From contig CADBTX010000330.1 in the NCBI GenBank assembly GCA_902797705.1, positions 1 through 10,639 on the forward strand: DNA of 10,639 nucleotides, read 5' to 3'. The DNA comes from an uncultured Lachnospiraceae bacterium. Its GTDB lineage: Bacteria > Bacillota > Clostridia > Lachnospirales > Lachnospiraceae. The notes under the pieces were generated by a model that worked only from the letters and a program-made list of their open reading frames with translations, was not told where the DNA came from and made no database searches. This document shows positions 5,613 to 10,639 of this stretch, piece by piece. The position numbers were made by a program, and so were the translations under genes. Position 1 is the first letter of the stretch. Every line of letters starts with the position of its first letter.

Positions 5613-5641
5613 TTGCGGAAGAAATCGAAGGCTGTCCGCAA
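5613..5641. promoter_or_regulatory. Operator-like inverted repeat before the export operon
   Basis: TTGCGGA (5613-5619) and TCCGCAA (5635-5641) are a perfect seven-base inverted repeat with half-sites centred 22 bases apart, two helical turns. It ends five bases before the TG of the extended -10 promoter, over the -35 region. This is where an activator replacing a weak -35 box, or a repressor, would bind. A weak hairpin ending the upstream transcript is the alternative, but no T-run follows. Confidence 0.4.
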
Positions 5642-5645
5642 TCTG

Positions 5646-5654
5646 TGCTATAAT
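5646..5654 (+). promoter_or_regulatory. Extended -10 promoter of the export operon
   Basis: TGCTATAAT contains a perfect -10 box (5649-5654) with the TG extension. No recognisable -35 hexamer lies 16-18 bases upstream, so the promoter may be activator-dependent. Transcription would start near 5661, leaving a leader of about 45 bases that contains the 10-bp palindrome ATACTAGTAT (5677-5686) and the AAAGGA ribosome binding site. Confidence 0.6.
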
Positions 5655-5705
5655 AGCGTTGTTGGTAGTTTCCTAAATACTAGTATGCCCGAAAGGAAAT
5701 AAAAG

Positions 5706-6194
5706 TTGAGTGAAAGCGGATTATTCAGGAAGAAAAGCCTGGACAAAATATCATCTCCGGAAAAACTGAATGACTATATCTCCGTGACGAATCCCGGAAT
5801 ATGGCTCCTCCTTGTTGGTATTGCCGTAGTCCTTATTGGGGCGGTGATATGGGGGTTTTTCGGAAAACTGGAAACCAGGATAAAGGTTCCCGCTATTGTG
5901 GGGGATGAGGGGACTTTGCTTTACGTTGAAGCCTCCGAGATCTCCAAGATAAGGGGAGGACTGGAAGTGGAGATCGATGAAACGGAAGGCAAAGTCATAT
6001 CCCTTGGTCTTAATGGAAGCAAGGCCTATGAGGTGCTGGGAGATCTGGCTCTTACGGAGTCCGGCTATTCTCCGGGGGACGTCCTCTATGAGGTAGAGGC
6101 TGAGATAGATATGCCAAACGGTATATATATGGCGGAAATAATCACTGACAGTGTGAGTCCCATGTCCTTCCTGCTGGACAATAATGAAAAGTAA
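5706..6194 (+). CDS. Mini-HlyD secretion protein of an NHLP-type peptide exporter
   Basis: This 162-aa protein starts with TTG, preceded by AAAGGA (5692-5697). An in-frame TAA at 5700-5702 excludes any earlier start, and the next in-frame ATG is far too late. The N-terminus (FRKKSLDKISSPEKLNDYI) matches the opening of NHLP/NHLM bacteriocin-system secretion proteins of the HlyD group. One transmembrane helix (31-53) follows, then about 105 extracytoplasmic residues that look like a small beta-rich domain ending near SPMSFLL. Full HlyD-type proteins are 300-450 residues with a long coiled-coil hairpin; that hairpin is absent here, which fits a cell with no outer membrane. It heads the operon with the two ABC genes and probably binds their outer face as an adaptor. 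The family call rests on the N-terminal motif and context. Confidence 0.8.
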   Translation: MSESGLFRKKSLDKISSPEKLNDYISVTNPGIWLLLVGIAVVLIGAVIWGFFGKLETRIKVPAIVGDEGTLLYVEASEISKIRGGLEVEIDETEGKVISLGLNGSKAYEVLGDLALTESGYSPGDVLYEVEAEIDMPNGIYMAEIITDSVSPMSFLLDNNEK

Positions 6195-6216
6195 AGGTGG
6201 AAGACTGAGTTTTATC

Positions 6217-8409
6217 ATGTCTGATAATAATAGAAAAGGAAAAATCAAATCTCCTGTAAGCCATGGGGTGGCAAAGACACCTGTGGTGATGCAGATGGAA
6301 GCCCTGGAGTGCGGTGCAGCCTGTCTTGACATGATCCTTGCTTACTATGAGAAGTGGATCCCTTTGGAGCAGGTGAGATATGACTGCGGAGTGTCCAGGG
6401 ATGGTTCCAATGCCAAGAACATCCTTCTCGCTGCCAGGAGCTATGGCCTGGAGGCCTCGGGATACAGACTGGAAGATGTGTCCGTTCTCAGAGAAGAAGG
6501 GTCTTTCCCTGCCATAATCCACTGGGAGTTCAATCACTTTGTGGTGCTTAACGGTTTCAAGGGAGACATGGCCTATATCAACGATCCGGCAAGAGGCAAC
6601 GTTAAGGTACCCATAAAGGAACTGGACGAATCCTTTACGGGCATTGTGCTTATGTTTGAGCCCTCGGATTCCTTTGTAAAGTCCGGAAAGAAGAAGAGCA
6701 TGGTGGATTACGCCATGAAGCGCCTTAAGGGCGCCGGGGTGGCGGTGGTCTTTGTTGTATTGACGAGCTTCATCACCTATTTATTCACTCTTATTGAACC
6801 TGTTTTCTCAAGGATATTCCTTGACAGGCTGTTGTCCCGGAAAAATCCGGAGTGGGCCAGCGGATTTATCCTGTTTTTCTCCATTTTCTGTGCCCTGCAG
6901 CTGATACTGAACTGGGCGCAGACGATCTATTCCCTGAAGATAAACGGAAAGATGGCGATCGTTGGAAATGCGACATATATGTGGAAAGTGCTGCATCTCC
7001 CGATGGACTTCTTTTCCCAGAGGATGGCGGGTGACATACAGTTAAGGAAAAACGAAAATGCCACCATAGCTTCTTCTCTCGTGGAGACCCTCACGCCTCT
7101 CGCTCTGGAGACGGTCATGATGTTCTTCTATCTTTTCGTCATGATAAGGTACAGCGTAGTCCTTACGGTTCTCGGGCTCCTTGGAGTCGTTATGGACGTG
7201 GTGATGGCAAGGGTCATTTCTTCAAAGAGGGTGAATATAACGAGAGTTCAGATGAGGGACTCCGGAAAACTTGCCAGCCTGACGGTGGCAGGAGTAGAGA
7301 TGATGGAATCCATTAAGGCCGGAGGCGCCGAGAACGGATTCTTTGCCAGATGGGCAGGATTTCAGGCAAGTGTAAATACCCAGATGAATAAGTATATGGG
7401 ACTTAATACTTATCTGGGAATGATCCCCCAGTTGGCCACATCCCTTCTGAATTCACTGATACTGGTCATCGGCATCGGCCTTACCATGAATGGACAGTTC
7501 ACTCTGGGTATGGTCATGGCCTTTGACGGTTTCCTCTCTTCCTTTATGGGACCTGCCGAAAGCCTTATCGGTGCGGGACAGGTGCTGCAGGAAATGCGGA
7601 GCGAGATGGAAAGGGTAGAGGATGTTATGAGCTACCCTGAGGATAAAAACGTTCTTGAGAGGGAAACCGGGGAGGAGGAGTACCAAAAGCTTCAGGGAAA
7701 TATCGAGTTAAAGCATATCAGCTTCGGCTATTCAAGGCTTTCAAAGCCTGTGATAAAGGATTTCAACATGAGTATCAAGCCCGGGAGCAGGGTGGCTTTT
7801 GTCGGCAGTTCCGGCTGCGGAAAATCCACATTGTCCAAGCTTATCGCGGGCCTCTATGATCCCTGGGAGGGTGAGATCACCTTTGACGGCAGACACATCA
7901 GGGAGATAGACAGAAACGTATTTACCGGCTCTGTTGCCGTGGTGGATCAGGACATCATATTGTTCGAGGACAGCATCAGGAATAATATCAAGATGTGGGA
8001 TGAGTCCATAGAGGATTTCGAAATGATACTGGCGGCAAGGGACGCCCAGATCCATGATGATATCATGCAGAGAAACGGAGGATATGACCACAAGCTTATC
8101 GAGGGTGGACGGAACTTCTCCGGGGGACAGAGACAGAGGCTTGAGATAGCAAGGGTACTTGCACAGGATCCCACAGTGATAATCCTGGATGAAGCCACCA
8201 GTGCTCTTGACGCCAAGACAGAGTATGAAGTGGTAAAAGCCATAAAGGACAGGGGGATCACATGTATCGTCATTGCCCACAGACTCTCCACGATCAGGGA
8301 CAGTGATGAGATAGTTGTGCTGGATCACGGGGAAGTGGTGGAAAGAGGCACCCATGATGAACTCTACAAAATGAACGGATACTATACCGAGCTTGTAACC
8401 TCAGAGTGA
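6217..8409 (+). CDS. NHLP-type bacteriocin ABC transporter with C39 leader peptidase
   Basis: The frame opens at ATG 6184 (741 aa, overlapping the upstream gene by 11 bases with little ribosome binding site). ATG 6217 (730 aa), preceded by GGTGGAAG at some distance, is my preferred start; positions here use the longer form. Residues 30-160 are a C39 peptidase: Gln37, catalytic Cys43 in LECGAACL, His118 in NHFVVLNG and Asp134 in NDPARG. This domain cuts double-glycine-type leaders in the cytoplasm. A six-helix transmembrane domain (about 180-460) follows. The ATPase domain has Walker A GSSGCGKST (541-549), Q-loop Gln589, signature FSGGQ (645-649), Walker B IILDE (Asp669, Glu670) and His699. 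All catalytic residues are present. It fits the first of the two NHLM/NHLP transporters, which usually act with the second one encoded next door. The substrate peptide is not in this window. Confidence 0.92.
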   Translation: MSDNNRKGKIKSPVSHGVAKTPVVMQMEALECGAACLDMILAYYEKWIPLEQVRYDCGVSRDGSNAKNILLAARSYGLEASGYRLEDVSVLREEGSFPAIIHWEFNHFVVLNGFKGDMAYINDPARGNVKVPIKELDESFTGIVLMFEPSDSFVKSGKKKSMVDYAMKRLKGAGVAVVFVVLTSFITYLFTLIEPVFSRIFLDRLLSRKNPEWASGFILFFSIFCALQLILNWAQTIYSLKINGKMAIVGNATYMWKVLHLPMDFFSQRMAGDIQLRKNENATIASSLVETLTPLALETVMMFFYLFVMIRYSVVLTVLGLLGVVMDVVMARVISSKRVNITRVQMRDSGKLASLTVAGVEMMESIKAGGAENGFFARWAGFQASVNTQMNKYMGLNTYLGMIPQLATSLLNSLILVIGIGLTMNGQFTLGMVMAFDGFLSSFMGPAESLIGAGQVLQEMRSEMERVEDVMSYPEDKNVLERETGEEEYQKLQGNIELKHISFGYSRLSKPVIKDFNMSIKPGSRVAFVGSSGCGKSTLSKLIAGLYDPWEGEITFDGRHIREIDRNVFTGSVAVVDQDIILFEDSIRNNIKMWDESIEDFEMILAARDAQIHDDIMQRNGGYDHKLIEGGRNFSGGQRQRLEIARVLAQDPTVIILDEATSALDAKTEYEVVKAIKDRGITCIVIAHRLSTIRDSDEIVVLDHGEVVERGTHDELYKMNGYYTELVTSE

Positions 8410-8454
8410 TAAAGGGTTTTGTTCGGATTTGGAGAATGATAACAGTAAGGGATT

Positions 8455-10638
8455 ATGAGTTGGTTTTCGGAACAGATAAAAATCAGAAAGCTTGAAGATG
8501 ATGAGGTAATGGCTCAGGCCATGGCCGGTATGGCCGGGGTGGTTATGGGCACCAGGGCCGGTATCATGCTTAAGGATTCTCTTGAGCAGGCAAGGAGCGC
8601 CATGGACCTTATCCTTAAGTACTATGGCATTCGTCTTAAGGAATTCCCGGGAGAGGTAAAGGACCTGGACAGGGAGCTTGACAGGCTCTTACATCCCTTC
8701 GGCATCATGAAGAGGGTCGTAAACCTGGATAAGGGCTGGTATAAGGACGCCTTCGGGCCCATGCTGGGCTTCATGAAGGATGGGACACCGGTGGCTCTCA
8801 TGCCCGGAAAGACCATGGGCTATGTCTATCGTGATGTCACAACAGGCAGGGATACCGCGATCAATAGTAAGAATGCCGAAAAACTGGAACGGGAGGCCAT
8901 CTGCTTCTACAGGCCCTTTCCCTTAAAGGAGCTTAACGCTGTTGATATAATTAAATATATCATGGGCTGCTTTTCCTTTAACGACGTGTTATACATGGTC
9001 ATAGTAACTGCTATCGCCACCATCATCGGGATGCTTGGGCCCAGGATCACCTACTGGATGTATTCCGATGAACTTGTGAAATCGGATAATTTCGGGAGTC
9101 TGGCGGCAGCCGGGATCTTCTTTGCTTCGGTGACGGTAAGTACCATCATAATAGGAGCCATAAAGGGACTGATCCTGGCAAGGATCAACAGGAAAAACCT
9201 GATCTGTCTGGAGGCGGCCTCCATGATGAGGGTACTGTCTCTTCCCCTGGATTTCTTTAAGGAGCTGGGATCCGGCGATATAACCCAGAGAATGAGCTAT
9301 ATCACGAGTCTTGGGAATACCCTGACCAATATGCTGGTTTCTACAGGACTTACATCTCTTTTCTCACTGGCCTATATCTTTCAGATCTTCAGATTTGCTC
9401 CGGTATTGGTAGTGCCCTCTGTTATCATCATTATCCTGAATGTCGGTTTTTCAGTGGTCTCTTCTCTTTTGGATATAAAGATCAGCAGGGAAAGGATGGA
9501 GGCCGCCACCGCGGAGAGCGGAATGACCTACTCCCTTATCAGCGGGATACAGAAGATCAAGCTTGCAGGAGCGGAGAAAAGAGCTTTCGGAAAGTGGTCC
9601 GGGGTTTATTCCAATATGGCAAAGTTTACCTACAATCCTCCGATGATCATAAAGATAAATTCTGTCATAAGCATGGGAATAGGGCTTGTGGGCCTTATCG
9701 TCATCTACTATCTGTCTATTGCCACCGGAATGACCGTTGCGGAGTATACGGCATTTAATGCGGCATACGGTATGCTTTTCGGGGCGCTTTCGGGATTGTT
9801 CAGAATGGCTCTGGATGTGGCAGGGATAAGGCCATTCTTAAAAATGGTGGAGCCGATATTTAAGACCGTGCCTGAGTTGAGCGGTAACAAGACACTTATC
9901 TCAGGACTCAGGGGAAATATCGAACTGTCCCATGTATATTTCCGCTATAGCGAGGATATGCCGTATATCCTGAATGATGTTTCATTAAAGATAAAAGCGG
10001 GCCAGTACCTGGCCATTGTGGGCAAGACAGGCTGCGGTAAGTCCACCTTTTTGCGGCTTCTCATCGGATTTGAAAAGCTGGGAAGGGGAGCCATATATTA
10101 TGACGGAAGGGACATGAAAAATATCGATCTGCAGTCCTTAAGGAGCAGCATGGGTATAGTTCTTCAGAACGGAAAACTCATGAACGGCAGCATATATGAC
10201 AATATCTGTATTTCTGAACCCTCTCTTTCAATGGATGAAGCCTGGAGTGCTGCGGAAATGGCCGGACTTGCCGATGATATCAGGGAAATGCCAATGGGCA
10301 TGCAGACCATGATAAGCGAGGGAAGCGGAGGAATATCGGGAGGACAGAAGCAGAGGCTCATGATCGCAAGAGCCGTTGCGGCAAAGCCGAAGATCCTCAT
10401 GTTTGACGAGGCCACCAGCGCTCTGGATAATAAGACTCAGATGGAGGTGACGGAAGCTCTGGAAGGGCTTAAATGCACAAGGATAGTTATAGCACACAGG
10501 CTGTCCACCATCAGGAACGCAGACAGGATAATAGTCCTTGAGGGAGGAAAGATAATAGAGGACGGAACATACGAAGAACTCATAGAAAATAACGGATTTT
10601 TCGCGGAACTTGTGGACAGGCAGAGATTGGATAAATAA
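8455..10638 (+). CDS. NHLP-type bacteriocin ABC transporter, second subunit
   Basis: This 727-aa protein lies 45 bases after the first transporter gene. AAGGG (8447-8451) precedes the ATG at a short distance, and the stop is one base from the window end, so it is complete. Its first 165 residues form the domain typical of the second NHLM/NHLP transporter: WFSEQIKIRKL, then an Ala/Met/Gly-rich stretch, then WYKDAFGPMLG and CFYRPFPLKEL. No C39 catalytic motif is present in that domain. Transmembrane helices fill about 175-445. The ATPase domain has Walker A GKTGCGKST (523-531), Q-loop Gln571, signature ISGGQ (627-631), Walker B LMFDE (Asp651, Glu652) and His681, so it should hydrolyse ATP. It probably pairs with the C39-containing subunit as a heterodimer and with the mini-HlyD protein. 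What the N-terminal domain binds is unknown. Confidence 0.92.
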   Translation: MSWFSEQIKIRKLEDDEVMAQAMAGMAGVVMGTRAGIMLKDSLEQARSAMDLILKYYGIRLKEFPGEVKDLDRELDRLLHPFGIMKRVVNLDKGWYKDAFGPMLGFMKDGTPVALMPGKTMGYVYRDVTTGRDTAINSKNAEKLEREAICFYRPFPLKELNAVDIIKYIMGCFSFNDVLYMVIVTAIATIIGMLGPRITYWMYSDELVKSDNFGSLAAAGIFFASVTVSTIIIGAIKGLILARINRKNLICLEAASMMRVLSLPLDFFKELGSGDITQRMSYITSLGNTLTNMLVSTGLTSLFSLAYIFQIFRFAPVLVVPSVIIIILNVGFSVVSSLLDIKISRERMEAATAESGMTYSLISGIQKIKLAGAEKRAFGKWSGVYSNMAKFTYNPPMIIKINSVISMGIGLVGLIVIYYLSIATGMTVAEYTAFNAAYGMLFGALSGLFRMALDVAGIRPFLKMVEPIFKTVPELSGNKTLISGLRGNIELSHVYFRYSEDMPYILNDVSLKIKAGQYLAIVGKTGCGKSTFLRLLIGFEKLGRGAIYYDGRDMKNIDLQSLRSSMGIVLQNGKLMNGSIYDNICISEPSLSMDEAWSAAEMAGLADDIREMPMGMQTMISEGSGGISGGQKQRLMIARAVAAKPKILMFDEATSALDNKTQMEVTEALEGLKCTRIVIAHRLSTIRNADRIIVLEGGKIIEDGTYEELIENNGFFAELVDRQRLDK

Positions 10639-10639
10639 A

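Noticed and set aside
5685..5702. Five-codon mini frame MPERK in the leader of the mini-HlyD gene
   Set aside because: It overlaps the AAAGGA ribosome binding site and has none of its own; such a short frame is expected by chance.
5751..6332. 193-codon open frame on the minus strand
   Set aside because: It spans the antisense of two good plus-strand genes and has no recognisable features.
7741..8355. 204-codon open frame on the minus strand
   Set aside because: It is antisense to the ATPase domain of the first transporter, whose Walker and signature motifs are intact; no independent support.
8436..8495. 19-codon frame starting MITVRDYEL before the second transporter gene, considered as a small peptide
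   Set aside because: GGAG lies only one base before its ATG, the frame overlaps the transporter start, and it has no leader-like motif.

Overview
The window looks like chromosome of an anaerobic Firmicute, most likely a Lachnospiraceae member (Butyrivibrio/Roseburia-type). The reasons are strong GGAGG-type ribosome binding sites, a CD1871A-family CXXC micro-protein beside a polyferredoxin-like membrane protein, and an NHLP/NHLM-type peptide export operon with a very short HlyD-like subunit. Taxonomy is inferred from gene content only.

Left part (1-1000). A membrane-protein gene leaves the window leftwards (1-81, minus). It is divergent from a lipoprotein gene (300-935, plus) that has a near-consensus promoter and a strong terminator. 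The divergent spacer also holds a short hairpin and a stretch resembling the 3' end of a tRNA.

Middle-left (1074-3521). A membrane-anchored clostripain-family (C11) cysteine peptidase and a membrane-anchored TlpA-like thioredoxin are encoded back to back with no spacer. They share almost the same N-terminal anchor (GVLFI...PDDEE) followed by an acidic tether, so both should face outward on the same membrane. The redoxin could serve the peptidase.

Middle (3518-5600). A PflX-type (COG1313) radical SAM gene lies on the minus strand, tail to tail with the redoxin. A 203-bp spacer follows, containing a palindrome, a hairpin and a possible decayed reading frame. Then come a 52-aa CD1871A-family CXXC protein and, overlapping it by ATGA, a four-CxxxCP membrane protein with a C-terminal 2[4Fe-4S] ferredoxin domain. 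The last two probably form a membrane electron-transfer unit that could reduce the extracytoplasmic redoxin.

Right part (5613-10638). An extended -10 promoter with an operator-like inverted repeat precedes a three-gene export operon. It encodes a 162-aa mini-HlyD protein (TTG start), an NHLP-type C39 peptidase/permease/ATPase, and a second NHLP-type permease/ATPase. Together they should cut a double-glycine-type leader and export a ribosomally made peptide. No precursor peptide, modification enzyme or immunity gene is recognisable inside the window, so the cargo is probably encoded beyond the right edge or elsewhere.
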